DNA of 64,000 nt, taken from contig NZ_JAQRFN010000020.1 of the NCBI RefSeq assembly GCF_028598555.1, positions 1 through 64,000 of the forward strand, read 5' to 3'. Position numbers and translations under genes: made by a program. Shown here piece after piece: positions 14,717-23,564 of the stretch. How positions within the stretch are numbered: the first letter of the stretch is position 1; each line of letters starts with the position of its first letter. The notes under the pieces are model-generated. The model had not been told where the DNA came from and made no database searches. It was given only the letters and a program-made list of their open reading frames with translations. The stretch is from Xenorhabdus anantnagensis. Lineage in GTDB: Bacteria > Pseudomonadota > Gammaproteobacteria > Enterobacterales > Enterobacteriaceae.

Positions 14717-16374
14717 ACGCATGGGAACAATACGCTTTTGATATCGAAAACGGCACAATTCCGGCCTGTAAGCGGGTAAAACAGGCGGTGAAACGTTATT
14801 TTAACGACCTTAATAACCCATTTTATCTATTTGATTCGGAGGTGGTAACGCAGTTTATTGCCTTTTCCCGTTACTGTCCGCACGTCAAAGGCCATTTGCG
14901 GGGCAAACCGATTATTCTGGAGCCGTGGCAGCAATTCGCCTTTGCTAATCTGTTCGGTTTCAAAGTCAAAGCAACCGGACGGCGGAAATATCGCAGTGCT
15001 TACATTCAAGTGCCACGCAAAAATGCCAAATCCACCGTTGCTGCGATACTGGCAAACTGGTTTCTGGTGATGGAGAACGGGCAGCAGGATATCTACACCG
15101 CCGCTGTGAGCCGTGATCAGGCGCGTATTATATTCGATGATGCCCGCCAGATGTGCCTGTTATCAAAGCCGCTGAAAAAACGGGTGACTATCCAGCAACA
15201 CAAAGTGAATTACCCGAAGAGTAACAGCCTGTTAAAACCACTGGCAGCCAAAGCTGCCACGATTGAGGGTACAAACCCTTCTCTTGCTATTGTCGATGAA
15301 TACCATTTACACCCTGATAACGCTGTGTACTCTGCCCTTGAGCTGGGAATGGGCGCACGTCCCGAAGGTATTTTGTTTGCCATCACCATGGCAGGCAGTA
15401 ACGTAATCTCTGCCTGTAAACAGCATTATAATTATTGTTGCCAGATACTGGATGGCGAGGAGCAAAACGCATCATTGTTTGCCTTGATTTACGAGCTGGA
15501 CGATGAGAACGAGATTGATGATAAATTACTCTGGATAAAGGCCAATCCTAACCTTGATATCTCAGTAGATAGCGCCGCACTGTATGACACTATCCAGAAA
15601 GCGCGGGGTATTCCCTCACAATGGACAGAAATGCTCACCAAACGCTTTAATATCTGGTGTCAGGGTGAAACGCCGTGGATGGGTGAAGGCGCATGGAAAG
15701 ACTGCCAGTCAGACTATGACGAAAACGACCTCAAAGGCTTAGAGTGTTACGCCGGGTTAGATTTATCCTCCACGGGCGATATCACCAGTATCTGCTACAC
15801 GTTCCCCGTGGATAACGAACTGTTATTACTGACCCGCCATTACTTGCCCGAAGCCCAGCTACAGAATCCGGCCAATAAGAACCGGGCAGTGTATCGCCAG
15901 TGGGCACAAATGGGCTGGATACGCACTACGACAGGCGATTGCATTGATTATGACCGTATCCGTGATGATATTCTCAAAGACAGCCAGCACTTTGATATCA
16001 AACTGATCGGTTTTGACACGTGGAACGCCACCCACTTAAGAACTCAGCTACAGGGAGCAGGCTTGGATGTTGAGCCATTCCCGCAAACCTATATGCGATT
16101 TAGTCCCGTTGCCAAATCAACCGAGGTGTTTGTTAACCGCAAGGTCATTCGTCACAATGGCGATCCGGTTCTCTCATGGGCAATGTCCAATGTGGTGATA
16201 GAGACCGACGCTAACGCCAATATCAAACCGAACAAGAAGAAATCGGCGAACAAAATCGACCCTGCAATAGCGTTCCTGATGAGTTTTGGTACATGGCAGA
16301 GTGAGTATGATGATTTTGCGTTTAGCTTGAGTGAAGAACAGCAGCAGCGACTGGATAACTTTGACGGGATTTAG
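14713..16374 (+). CDS. Terminase large subunit (HK97/P27-linked type)
   Basis: ATPase and nuclease that pumps DNA into the prohead. At 553 residues it has the full length and expected blocks: Q-motif region PIILEPWQQFAFANLFGF, Walker A VPRKNAKST (100-108), Walker B LAIVDEYHLHPD with Asp195-Glu196, and a C-terminal RNase-H-like nuclease starting at CYAGLDLSSTGDITS (Asp350). No lesion is visible. It is the last gene of the head/packaging operon; beyond it the sequence switches to accessory genes on the opposite strand. Confidence 0.95.
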   Translation: MNAWEQYAFDIENGTIPACKRVKQAVKRYFNDLNNPFYLFDSEVVTQFIAFSRYCPHVKGHLRGKPIILEPWQQFAFANLFGFKVKATGRRKYRSAYIQVPRKNAKSTVAAILANWFLVMENGQQDIYTAAVSRDQARIIFDDARQMCLLSKPLKKRVTIQQHKVNYPKSNSLLKPLAAKAATIEGTNPSLAIVDEYHLHPDNAVYSALELGMGARPEGILFAITMAGSNVISACKQHYNYCCQILDGEEQNASLFALIYELDDENEIDDKLLWIKANPNLDISVDSAALYDTIQKARGIPSQWTEMLTKRFNIWCQGETPWMGEGAWKDCQSDYDENDLKGLECYAGLDLSSTGDITSICYTFPVDNELLLLTRHYLPEAQLQNPANKNRAVYRQWAQMGWIRTTTGDCIDYDRIRDDILKDSQHFDIKLIGFDTWNATHLRTQLQGAGLDVEPFPQTYMRFSPVAKSTEVFVNRKVIRHNGDPVLSWAMSNVVIETDANANIKPNKKKSANKIDPAIAFLMSFGTWQSEYDDFAFSLSEEQQQRLDNFDGI

Positions 16375-16607
16375 ATAACTAATTGATTTTTTAATGCCTG
16401 TGCAGTATGGGAATTGATGAAATCAAATGCTCAGAAGGTTAGATATCACATTGGGATGAGTCGCTACTTTATCTGACCGTATTCTGTAGAAAAGAGCGAC
16501 TAAATCTGACAGTCAGCGCTATGAGCGAGAAGCGGATTTCTCCCGGATAATCTCCTCCGCTCAGGAGAACGAATTAGCGATTTAGGTTACATTGTTTACC
16601 ACACTCA
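16375..16607. other. Gap between terminase and nuclease genes
   Basis: Non-coding stretch where the packaging operon and the leftward nuclease gene converge. It has several short imperfect inverted repeats (for example around GCGGATTTCTCCCGGATAA) but no clear terminator with a T-run and no ORF I would trust. Confidence 0.5.
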
Positions 16608-17522
16608 CTAACCATGAAACTTATTGGTTGGCAAATACGCTTCACCTGTTTGTGAGGCGTGCCGCCTTACTCTTGAAATTATTTCTCCGAAACTCATAGC
16701 ACCTGACAAAAATAAATAAAGATGACTAGCATCCATTATTATTAAAGTCGTTTTACTTCCTGATGCCTCAGATATTGCCACACTACTGTAGCCGCTGATA
16801 GATACCATTATCCCCATTGTATTATCAGCCATTTTATTAACTTTTGCTTTAAGCGAATCAATTTCTTGGGCTCCAGACTGGTCTTTGGTAAACTTTAACT
16901 CTACGAGATAGGTAGTACCTTCATAAGTTAAAGAACCATCTATTTGTCTACCATCGGTTTTATATGGCTTTCTGTTTTGTATCTCACAAAAGTTAAGTAA
17001 CTGATAAAACCATTCTTCAAACTCGTAACCACCTTCTTGCGTGCCAACTCTTGAATGCATAACGTCTAATAGTTGTTGAAGTTTTCTCTTGTCCATTAGA
17101 GAACGTTGAATAAGCTCTCTTTCAATACGAGCTCGCTCCTTGATCTCTGAGCGTTCCTTCTTACTCTGAGCTTCTTCATCTTGTTGTTTTAAATATACTT
17201 TAAGTTCTTGCGCTGCTTTTTGAGCATCTTGTATTTTTTGTGTCGAGTCTTCCCAGTTTCTAAGATCTGGAAAAGAGGACTGTTCTGACAAACTGCGTGC
17301 CATTAGAGAGATAACAGCTTTTCCCTTATCTGTGGTTTGCAACTTTTCGAAAAGACGATCAAGAAGGTCACGCTTAGACTCATCATCTGGCCACGCTGAA
17401 ACAAAACTATTGGAAATATTTGATGCCAAGAGAAATTTTCGAAGAGCATTTCTCCTCCAGTAAGACTTGAGCACAGCCTCATAAGTTAGCTCAATCAGGC
17501 GGGGGGTGATTTGTGTAGCCAA
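16608..17522 (-). CDS. PD-(D/E)XK restriction-like nuclease with coiled coil, candidate phage-defence gene
   Basis: The C-terminal half is a restriction-endonuclease fold of the Mrr/PD-(D/E)XK type: helix GGYEFEEWFYQLLNF (164-178, Glu167/169/170), then the core D195 (RQIDG), E208 and K210 (LVELKF), spaced D-X12-E-X-K. Residues 1-90 are helical and 95-150 form a charged coiled coil (KKERSEIKERARIERELIQR). It has 304 residues and starts at TTG, supported by a strong AGAGGAAGG ribosome site. It is the only large leftward gene of the island, at the position beside the attachment end where PICIs and P4-like satellites carry anti-phage cargo. No partner methylase or ATPase is next to it, so it is not a standard type II or III system. 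A defence role is inference. Confidence 0.7.
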   Translation of the reverse strand: MATQITPRLIELTYEAVLKSYWRRNALRKFLLASNISNSFVSAWPDDESKRDLLDRLFEKLQTTDKGKAVISLMARSLSEQSSFPDLRNWEDSTQKIQDAQKAAQELKVYLKQQDEEAQSKKERSEIKERARIERELIQRSLMDKRKLQQLLDVMHSRVGTQEGGYEFEEWFYQLLNFCEIQNRKPYKTDGRQIDGSLTYEGTTYLVELKFTKDQSGAQEIDSLKAKVNKMADNTMGIMVSISGYSSVAISEASGSKTTLIIMDASHLYLFLSGAMSFGEIISRVRRHASQTGEAYLPTNKFHG

Positions 17523-17835
17523 AACAGAACCTTCCTCTCTACGTTTGTATTTTGCGCACCATAAAATGTGAGCAGTGGCTTTACATTATGATTTGGCTGA
17601 ATATTATGCCAGTACTTTATTAAAATATCTGAGAATGAAACAGCAATAATAGAGAAGAGTTTTGATATTTTCCAATGTCCGCTTCTGGCACTGAGCTGAC
17701 TGTCATATTTGCTTGAATCCAGAGTAGCAAGAGTGTCAGCTTGCATGAGCTGTTTAATAGAATATAACGCAAAAAGGTAAGCTGTTTTTACTGGTTCGCT
17801 TATTGAGTCCGATAAACCAATCAGTTAAAGTAGCC

Positions 17836-18000
17836 CCGCCATTGGCAACATCCAGTGGTCAGGGTTTCGCAGCCTTGTAAACATACCCCACTGGTAGGAA
17901 ATTTCTACCAGTGTGTCTGCTATCGCCTATTCAATGGCGGTTCTGATAGGGGAGGTTTCGGCCTCGCCGGATGGGTATGTTCCGGTACTGCGAACCCTGT
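17836..18000 (+). other. Large foldback region with nested hairpins (possible regulatory RNA)
   Basis: Three nested inverted repeats are visible. CCGCCATTG (17836-17844) pairs with CAATGGCGG (17932-17940). The arm around AGGGTTTCGCAG...AAACATACCCCA (17861-17890) pairs imperfectly with ATGGGTATGTT...CTGCGAACCCT (17971-17998). Inside lies a perfect CACTGGTA/TACCAGTG hairpin (17889-17896 and 17906-17913). The pairings compete, so the RNA could switch folds. It lies just upstream of the Ner-like regulator, and P4-type satellites use a structured immunity RNA near such genes. It may be a short regulatory RNA or an attenuator leader; the function is inferred. Confidence 0.55.
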
Positions 18001-18047
18001 CTGAATCGCCACCATCAATTATTAATTAATGGAAAGGGGTAGCAGGA

Positions 18048-18305
18048 ATGAATAACGTTAGAAATGACTGGCATCAAGCTGATATCATCGCTGCATTACG
18101 TAAGCGTGGTACAACCTTAGCGGCTGTTTCTCGTGAATCTGGCCTCAGTTCATCTACACTGGCAAATACTCTCAGCAGACCGTGGCCGAAAGGCGAATGG
18201 ATTATTGCTAACTATCTCGAAATACATCCCTCAGAAATCTGGCCTAGTCGCTATTTTGATTCGTATGGTGAATTGATTGAACGCAAGGTTCGGGATAAAT
18301 CATAA
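18048..18305 (+). CDS. Ner/Nlp-family DNA-binding regulator
   Basis: An 85-residue helix-turn-helix protein of the Ner (phage Mu)/Nlp type: DWHQADIIAALRKRGTTLAAVSRESGLSSSTLANTLSRPWPKGEWIIANYL, followed by HPSEIWPSRYFD, the standard family ending. A GGAAAGGGG ribosome site precedes the ATG. It lies inside the right end of the island, behind a strongly structured leader, and probably regulates island genes. Confidence 0.88.
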   Translation: MNNVRNDWHQADIIAALRKRGTTLAAVSRESGLSSSTLANTLSRPWPKGEWIIANYLEIHPSEIWPSRYFDSYGELIERKVRDKS

Positions 18306-18546
18306 AAATAATCAGTTCCATTTGAAAATCATCGGGAAGATAGCCATAACGGGGGTATCTTCTCACTGATAGGGACATTCTTTCCTGTGACCTCAATAGT
18401 TCCCGACGAAGTGTGTTGCAACCTCTCACAAGGTCAGAACGCTTAGTTTATTGACCTGGCTTTATTGATCACAAATTCACTTTCATTCTTTCTTTCCTTT
18501 CACTTTGTTTTTATCTTATGCTTTGTTTATAGATTTGTTCAGTGTT
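18306..18546. other. Right end of the island, no gene seen
   Basis: AT-rich DNA between the Ner-like regulator and attR. It contains several short inverted repeats and a 61-codon minus-strand ORF that looks like noise. Nothing else supported. Confidence 0.5.
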
Positions 18547-18571
18547 CTATGTATAAACAATTATATAAATA
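18547..18571. repeat. attR, right copy of the 25-bp direct repeat
   Basis: Identical to 2234-2258 except for A instead of G at position 17. It marks the right boundary of the island, 160 bases before dnaB. The core attB was therefore in the qor-dnaB spacer, not in a tRNA gene. Confidence 0.85.
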
Positions 18572-18731
18572 AACAAGAATAAACTCGTTGAAAAATGAGG
18601 TTTATTTATTCAATATCAATCGGTTGTGTTTTAATTGCGAGTATATACTATATATAATTATTCAAGGTTGTTCTCATGGCGTATACTGATGCGCTATTTC
18701 GTTTTTTGTTTAGTGAATTGATGCGGTATAC

Positions 18732-20141
18732 ATGGCTGGAAAAAAACCAACTAACAACAGTATGGCTGAACCAAAAGATCGCCAAATGGAAGGGCTGAAA
18801 CTTCCACCACACTCTTTGGAAGCAGAGCAATCCGTGTTAGGCGGTTTGATGCTGGATAATGAACGTTGGGATAATGTATCCGAGCGGGTTACCGGCAATG
18901 ACTTTTTCAGCCGACCACACAGGCGTATTTTCTCTGAAATGCAGCGTTTGCTTGAAAGAGGCAAACCTATCGACCTGATTACATTATCTGAATCTCTTGA
19001 ACAGAATGGTGATCTCGATAATGTTGGCGGGTTCGCCTATCTTGCCGAATTGTCAAAAAATACTCCAAGTGCAGCGAATATCAATGCTTATGCCGATATC
19101 GTCCGCGAGCGTGCGGTAGTACGCGATATGATCGCAGTAGCAAATGAAATTGCAGATGCAGGTTACGATCCACAAGGCCGGACCAGCGAAGAACTCTTGG
19201 ACTTGGCAGAATCACGCGTATTCCAGATCGCAGAAAATCGGGCGAATAAAGATGAAGGCCCGAAAGGTATAGAGCAGATCCTGGAAGAAACCGTTGAGCG
19301 AATTGAGCTGCTCTATCAGCGCCCACATGATGGCGTAACGGGGGTTTCGACGGGCTACCAAGATTTGGATAAGAAGACCGCTGGCTTACAAAAATCAGAT
19401 TTAATTATCGTGGCAGCGCGTCCTTCAATGGGTAAAACCACCTTTGCAATGAACCTGTGTGAAAACGCAGCGATGATGCAGGATAAGCCTGTTCTGATTT
19501 TCAGCCTTGAGATGCCCGGCAATCAGATCATGATGCGTATTCTGGCATCCCTATCCCGCGTAGATCAAACACGTATTCGTACCGGTCAGCTTGATGATGA
19601 GGATTGGGCGCGAATCTCCAGCACCATGGGGATTTTGCTGGAAAAACGCAATATGTATATTGATGATTCATCCGGTTTGACGCCAACAGAAGTGCGTTCC
19701 CGTGCGCGACGGGTTTTCCGCGAGCATGGCGGACTCAGCTTGATTATGATCGATTACCTGCAATTGATGCGGGTGCCTTCTTTATCTGACAACCGAACAC
19801 TGGAAATTGCGGAAATCTCCCGCTCACTGAAAGCATTGGCAAAAGAGCTTCAAGTGCCGGTTGTCGCACTCTCCCAGCTAAACCGTAGTCTGGAACAGCG
19901 AGCCGATAAGCGACCAGTTAACTCCGACCTGCGTGAATCAGGCTCTATCGAACAGGATGCTGACTTGATCATGTTTATTTATCGTGACGAGGTTTATCAC
20001 GATAACAGTGAACTAAAAGGCGTGGCTGAAATTATCCTTGGTAAACAGCGTAACGGCCCTATCGGTACAGTAAGGTTGACGTTTAATGGTCAATGGTCAC
20101 GATTCGATAATTACGCTGGGCCAAATTATAGCGACGAATAA
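18732..20141 (+). CDS. dnaB: Replicative DNA helicase DnaB
   Basis: Hexameric helicase that unwinds DNA at the replication fork and recruits primase. It has 469 residues, the normal size. The N-terminal helical domain (PHSLEAEQSVLGGLMLDNERWD) is followed by a linker and the RecA-like ATPase with Walker A ARPSMGKTT (229-237), FSLEMPGNQIMMR, Walker B LIMIDYLQLM and the SDLRESGSIEQDAD block. The island separates dnaB from its ancestral upstream DNA, so its promoter is either in the 160 AT-rich bases after attR or supplied by the island. alr follows on the same strand after about 100 bases. Confidence 0.98.
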   Translation: MAGKKPTNNSMAEPKDRQMEGLKLPPHSLEAEQSVLGGLMLDNERWDNVSERVTGNDFFSRPHRRIFSEMQRLLERGKPIDLITLSESLEQNGDLDNVGGFAYLAELSKNTPSAANINAYADIVRERAVVRDMIAVANEIADAGYDPQGRTSEELLDLAESRVFQIAENRANKDEGPKGIEQILEETVERIELLYQRPHDGVTGVSTGYQDLDKKTAGLQKSDLIIVAARPSMGKTTFAMNLCENAAMMQDKPVLIFSLEMPGNQIMMRILASLSRVDQTRIRTGQLDDEDWARISSTMGILLEKRNMYIDDSSGLTPTEVRSRARRVFREHGGLSLIMIDYLQLMRVPSLSDNRTLEIAEISRSLKALAKELQVPVVALSQLNRSLEQRADKRPVNSDLRESGSIEQDADLIMFIYRDEVYHDNSELKGVAEIILGKQRNGPIGTVRLTFNGQWSRFDNYAGPNYSDE

Positions 20142-20243
20142 ATCTAAGCACCTATCGCTTATGTTCAAATGACTGAATAATCAACATCGAAGGTAGGCTG
20201 TTATTTATCAAACCTGACCGAAAAATTATAAAAAGGGGATGAA

Positions 20244-21323
20244 ATGAAAGCGGCAACTGCTGTTATCGACCGCCGCGCTCTGCGACACAATTTGCAACAG
20301 GTGAGAGTACAAGCTCCTGACAGTAAACTGATTGCAGTTGTGAAAGCAAACGCCTATGGACATGGTTTATTAGAAACTGCGTACACAATGGAAGACGCTG
20401 ATTGTTTCGGTGTCGCTCGAATTGGGGAAGCGCTTGCCCTGCGTAGTGGTGGAATTGACAAACCCATCTTACTGTTGGAAGGTTTTTTTGAAGCGGCTGA
20501 TCTGCCTATTTTAGTCATCAACCATATTGAAACTGTGGTGCATTGCATTGAGCAGCTTGAAGCACTGGAACAGGCGGATTTGTCCTACCCGATTAAAGTA
20601 TGGATGAAACTGGACACAGGTATGCATCGCTTAGGTGTCAGGGTCGATGAAGCAGAAGAATTTTATCAACGCCTGAGCCGCTGCCATAATGTTGAACAAC
20701 CCGTTAATATCATCAGCCATTTTAGCCGTGCAGATGAGCCTACGGTTGAAACGACGCAACAACAAATTGATTGCTTTATGGCATTTATTGCGGATAAAGC
20801 CGGAGAAAAATCTATCGCTGCCTCCGGGGGGATTTTATTGTGGTCACAAGCGCATCTGGACTGGGTGCGTCCCGGCATTATGATGTACGGTGCTTCACCA
20901 ACGATAGATAAAACGGCTACTGACTTCAATTTAGTCCCTGCGATGACACTAAAATCCAGCTTAATCGCAGTACGTAAGCATAAAGCAGGGGAGTCGGTAG
21001 GATATGGCGGCACGTGGCGCAGCGACCGTGATACCTGCCTTGGCGTTGTGGCGATGGGGTACGGTGATGGCTATCCCCGTAGTGCACCAGTCGGTACACC
21101 TGTATTTATCAATGGCCGGGAAGTGCCGCTTGTTGGTCGCGTATCTATGGATATGATTACTGTGGATCTGGGGCCTGCATGTCAGGATAAAGTTGGGGAT
21201 GACGTTACACTTTGGGGGAATGTTCTGCCAGTGGAAAGAATTGCAGAGCATTCGGGGATCAGCGCTTACGAGCTGATTACGAAGCTGACCTCACGTGTTG
21301 CAATGGAATATCTAGACGAATAA
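20244..21323 (+). CDS. alr: Alanine racemase, biosynthetic
   Basis: PLP enzyme making D-alanine for peptidoglycan. At 359 residues it is of normal length, with PLP lysine Lys34 in [11 protein letters not shown] and the second catalytic residue Tyr254 in VGYGGTW. The C-terminal beta domain includes [15 protein letters not shown]. The start has an AAAGGGGATGAA ribosome site. Order dnaB-alr-tyrB is the enterobacterial one. Confidence 0.98.
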   Translation: MKAATAVIDRRALRHNLQQVRVQAPDSKLIAVVKANAYGHGLLETAYTMEDADCFGVARIGEALALRSGGIDKPILLLEGFFEAADLPILVINHIETVVHCIEQLEALEQADLSYPIKVWMKLDTGMHRLGVRVDEAEEFYQRLSRCHNVEQPVNIISHFSRADEPTVETTQQQIDCFMAFIADKAGEKSIAASGGILLWSQAHLDWVRPGIMMYGASPTIDKTATDFNLVPAMTLKSSLIAVRKHKAGESVGYGGTWRSDRDTCLGVVAMGYGDGYPRSAPVGTPVFINGREVPLVGRVSMDMITVDLGPACQDKVGDDVTLWGNVLPVERIAEHSGISAYELITKLTSRVAMEYLDE

Positions 21324-21387
21324 TCCGGTAAGTTATATTGTTTGCTATTGTATCTTTTATAAACTCACTAGCAGGGAGTATAACGTA

Positions 21388-22581
21388 GTGTTCCAGAATG
21401 TTGATGCGTATGCGGGTGATCCTATTCTGTCGTTGATGGAAGTATTTAAAAACGACCCCCGTGCAGAAAAAATTAATCTGAGCATCGGGCTATATTACGA
21501 TGAGCAGGGTATAACACCAAAATTGCAGGCTGTTGCGGCTGCCGAAGAACAAATGCGCGCTTTGCCACAGTCTGCTTCCCTTTACCTCCCAATGGAAGGG
21601 TTGTTTGCCTATCGCGTAGCAATTCAGGAATTGCTGTTCGGCAAAGATCATCCATTGCTAAACCAGAAGCGTATTGCAACCATTCAAACATTGGGTGGCT
21701 CAGGTGCACTAAAAATAGGAGCCGATTTCTTACGCCGTTATTTTCCAGATTCTGAAGTATGGTGCAGTGATCCAACTTGGGAAAACCATGCTGCCATTTT
21801 TGCCGGAGCTGGCGTCAAGGTGAACTATTACCCTTATTTTGATGACAAAACCAAAGGGGTGAAATTTGACGAAATGCTGGCAACATTCAAACAACTGCCT
21901 ACAAAAAGTATCATTTTAATGCATCCTTGCTGCCATAACCCAACAGGCTCAGATCTCACCAATGATCAATGGGATCAGGTGGTTCAAGTTGCCCAAGAGC
22001 GGGAATTGCTGCCTTTCCTTGATATCGCTTATCAGGGTTTTGCCGATGGCATGGAAGAAGATGCTTATGCGATCCGAGCAATGGCAAATGCGGGGTTGCC
22101 TTGTCTGGTCAGTAATTCATTCTCGAAAATTTTCTCACTGTATGGTGAGCGAGTTGGTGGGGTATCAGTTATCTGCGACGATACAAAAGTGGCTGAACAT
22201 GTTTTAGGGCAATTGAAAGCGGGAGTGCGCCGTATTTACTCCAGCCCCCCAAATTTTGGGGCGCAGGTTGTTGCCAGAGTATTGAGTAATACCGAGTTAA
22301 AAAACCAATGGCTGGAGGAAGTAGAACGGATGCGCTTGCGTATTCTGGAAATGCGGACAGTATTGGTAAATGCATTAAAAAAAGCCTTGCCGGAGAAAAA
22401 CTTTGACCACTTACTGAAACAGCGCGGCATGTTCAGCTATACCGGATTCAGCCAGAAACAAGTTGATAGATTACGTGAAGAGTTCGGTGTTTATTTGGTT
22501 GGTTCTGGTCGCGTTTGCATGGCTGGAGTGAATCACCATAACGTACAGCGTATTGCAGAGGCATTTTCGGCGGTGAGTTAG
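21388..22581 (+). CDS. tyrB: Aromatic amino acid aminotransferase
   Basis: Class I PLP aminotransferase for the last step of tyrosine and phenylalanine synthesis, also acting on leucine and aspartate. It has 397 residues. The PLP lysine is Lys247 in [16 protein letters not shown]; the HPCCHNPTG motif and the C-terminal MFSYTGFS and GRVCMAGVN blocks are present. It starts with GTG at 21388 behind an AGGGAG ribosome site, as expected from the [14 protein letters not shown] terminus of the family. Confidence 0.96.
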   Translation: MFQNVDAYAGDPILSLMEVFKNDPRAEKINLSIGLYYDEQGITPKLQAVAAAEEQMRALPQSASLYLPMEGLFAYRVAIQELLFGKDHPLLNQKRIATIQTLGGSGALKIGADFLRRYFPDSEVWCSDPTWENHAAIFAGAGVKVNYYPYFDDKTKGVKFDEMLATFKQLPTKSIILMHPCCHNPTGSDLTNDQWDQVVQVAQERELLPFLDIAYQGFADGMEEDAYAIRAMANAGLPCLVSNSFSKIFSLYGERVGGVSVICDDTKVAEHVLGQLKAGVRRIYSSPPNFGAQVVARVLSNTELKNQWLEEVERMRLRILEMRTVLVNALKKALPEKNFDHLLKQRGMFSYTGFSQKQVDRLREEFGVYLVGSGRVCMAGVNHHNVQRIAEAFSAVS

Positions 22582-22609
22582 TGATTTTATATCACTGGTA
22601 GAATTTCAA

Positions 22610-22684
22610 GTTGCGGCTAATAAAGCTGCAACTACTAAATCCCAATCGAATATTTAACTTAATCCTTCTTTATGAAAGGATTAA
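22610..22684. other. Two hairpins between tyrB and the RNA-repair operon
   Basis: AGTTGCGGC/GCTGCAACT (about 22610-22634) is a plausible tyrB terminator stem without a clear T-run. TTAATCCTT (22659-22667) and AAGGATTAA (22676-22684) form a perfect 9-bp stem. Either could end tyrB transcription; the second could also be an operator for the downstream operon. Confidence 0.45.
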
Positions 22685-22811
22685 ATAAATGGAAATAAAG
22701 AAAATGTAATACCAACTCTTGAGCTCTTTCATCGGTCATTCAGATGAACATTAGTCTGTAAAGGTGCGATTGCGCTTTTATTGGGATAATTATCAAAAGA
22801 GTCAAAGCATT

Positions 22812-23564
22812 ATGGATATGCAATCAAGAAAGTATGGAAGAACGTTCCATTATCCGTTCTCGCCAGGCACGACCAGTGATGATCGTATTAATCCTCATTG
22901 GTGGCACGATATGAAAAAAATTAAGCAGCTTATTCATACCGAAAAATTGGACGGTGAAAATAACTGTTTGAATCGCTATGGTGTATTCGCCCGTTCACAT
23001 GCAGCACCAACCCAATCAGCATGGACACAACAAATTCGTCAGCGTTGGCAATTGCTCAAAGACGATTTAGGCGATATCGAGATCTTTGGCGAAAATCTTT
23101 ATGCCATTCATTCCATCGAATATCGTCATATTGAAGAATATTTCTTTGTATTTGCGGTGCGCATTAAAGATTGCTGGCTCAGTTGGGAAGAAGTCAAATT
23201 TTATGCCGCATTATTCGATTTTCCGACAGTGCCTGAAATCAATATTCCTGAAACATCGAATGAATCTGCATTTATGCAAAATATTATTGAAACGGCAAGG
23301 CAGGGAAGTTGTTTTTCTTCTTGGGATACACAAATTAAGCAAGAGTGTTCTATGGAAGGCATTGTTAGCCGAGATGCAGGGGAATATGTGATAACTGATT
23401 TTGCACATCGTGTTTTTAAATATGTACGAAAAAATCATGTTAAAACGGATATGCATTGGAAACGTCATTGGCAAAGAGCACCTCTATATTTCGAACATCT
23501 TTCTGGTTCAAATAAAAGTATTTTTGGTTCAAATAAAAATAAGGCAAAAGGAGAAAGAGAATGA
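22812..23564 (+). CDS. RNA ligase (T4 Rnl2-like nucleotidyltransferase)
   Basis: ATP-dependent RNA ligase that seals 5'-phosphate/3'-OH ends. With 250 residues from ATG 22812, the superfamily motifs are visible: motif I EKLDGEN with nucleotidyl lysine Lys45, motif Ia-like RYGVFARSHA, motif III EIFGENLYAIHSI and the FFVFAV strand, motif IV SMEGIVSR (about 180-187) and motif V VFKYVRKN (about 202-208). Its stop overlaps the start of the HD-Pnk gene by 4 bases, so ligase and end-healing enzyme are co-translated. A GTG start at 22764 would add 16 unconserved residues. The C-terminal tail contains a short duplicated GSNKSIFGSNK segment. Likely substrate: broken tRNA or other structured RNA. Confidence 0.88.
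   Translation: MDMQSRKYGRTFHYPFSPGTTSDDRINPHWWHDMKKIKQLIHTEKLDGENNCLNRYGVFARSHAAPTQSAWTQQIRQRWQLLKDDLGDIEIFGENLYAIHSIEYRHIEEYFFVFAVRIKDCWLSWEEVKFYAALFDFPTVPEINIPETSNESAFMQNIIETARQGSCFSSWDTQIKQECSMEGIVSRDAGEYVITDFAHRVFKYVRKNHVKTDMHWKRHWQRAPLYFEHLSGSNKSIFGSNKNKAKGERE

Larger units (their letters stand above)
2234..18571. mobile_element. Integrated satellite resembling a capsid-forming PICI (cf-PICI)
   Basis: A 16.3-kb element bounded by 25-bp direct repeats (24 of 25 identical) between qor and dnaB. Gene order is integrase, AlpA regulator, small regulatory genes, P4-alpha-type primase-helicase, Hcp/effector/immunity cassette, HK97-type capsid, protease, portal, adaptor, connector, HNH, TerS, TerL, PD-(D/E)XK nuclease, Ner-like regulator. 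Heads and packaging are encoded but no tail, lysis or repressor/antirepressor phage modules are seen. This is how capsid-forming phage-inducible chromosomal islands are known to look; they borrow tails from a helper phage. Lesions in portal and HNH suggest it is decaying. The alternative, a degraded HK97-like prophage, is less likely given the P4-type replication gene and the compact boundaries. Confidence 0.82.

Noticed and set aside
17495-17746. An 83-codon leftward ORF overlapping the start of the nuclease gene
   Set aside because: No ribosome site, no recognisable pattern, and its end lies in another frame over the well-supported TTG start of the nuclease.
17881-17920. CRISPR-like repeat around the CACTGGTA/TACCAGTG hairpin
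   Set aside because: Only one unit is present, with no spacers or cas genes in the window.
23490-23540. Duplicated GSNK-coding segment at the end of the RNA ligase as a phase-variable repeat
   Set aside because: Only two imperfect copies; not enough to suggest programmed variation.
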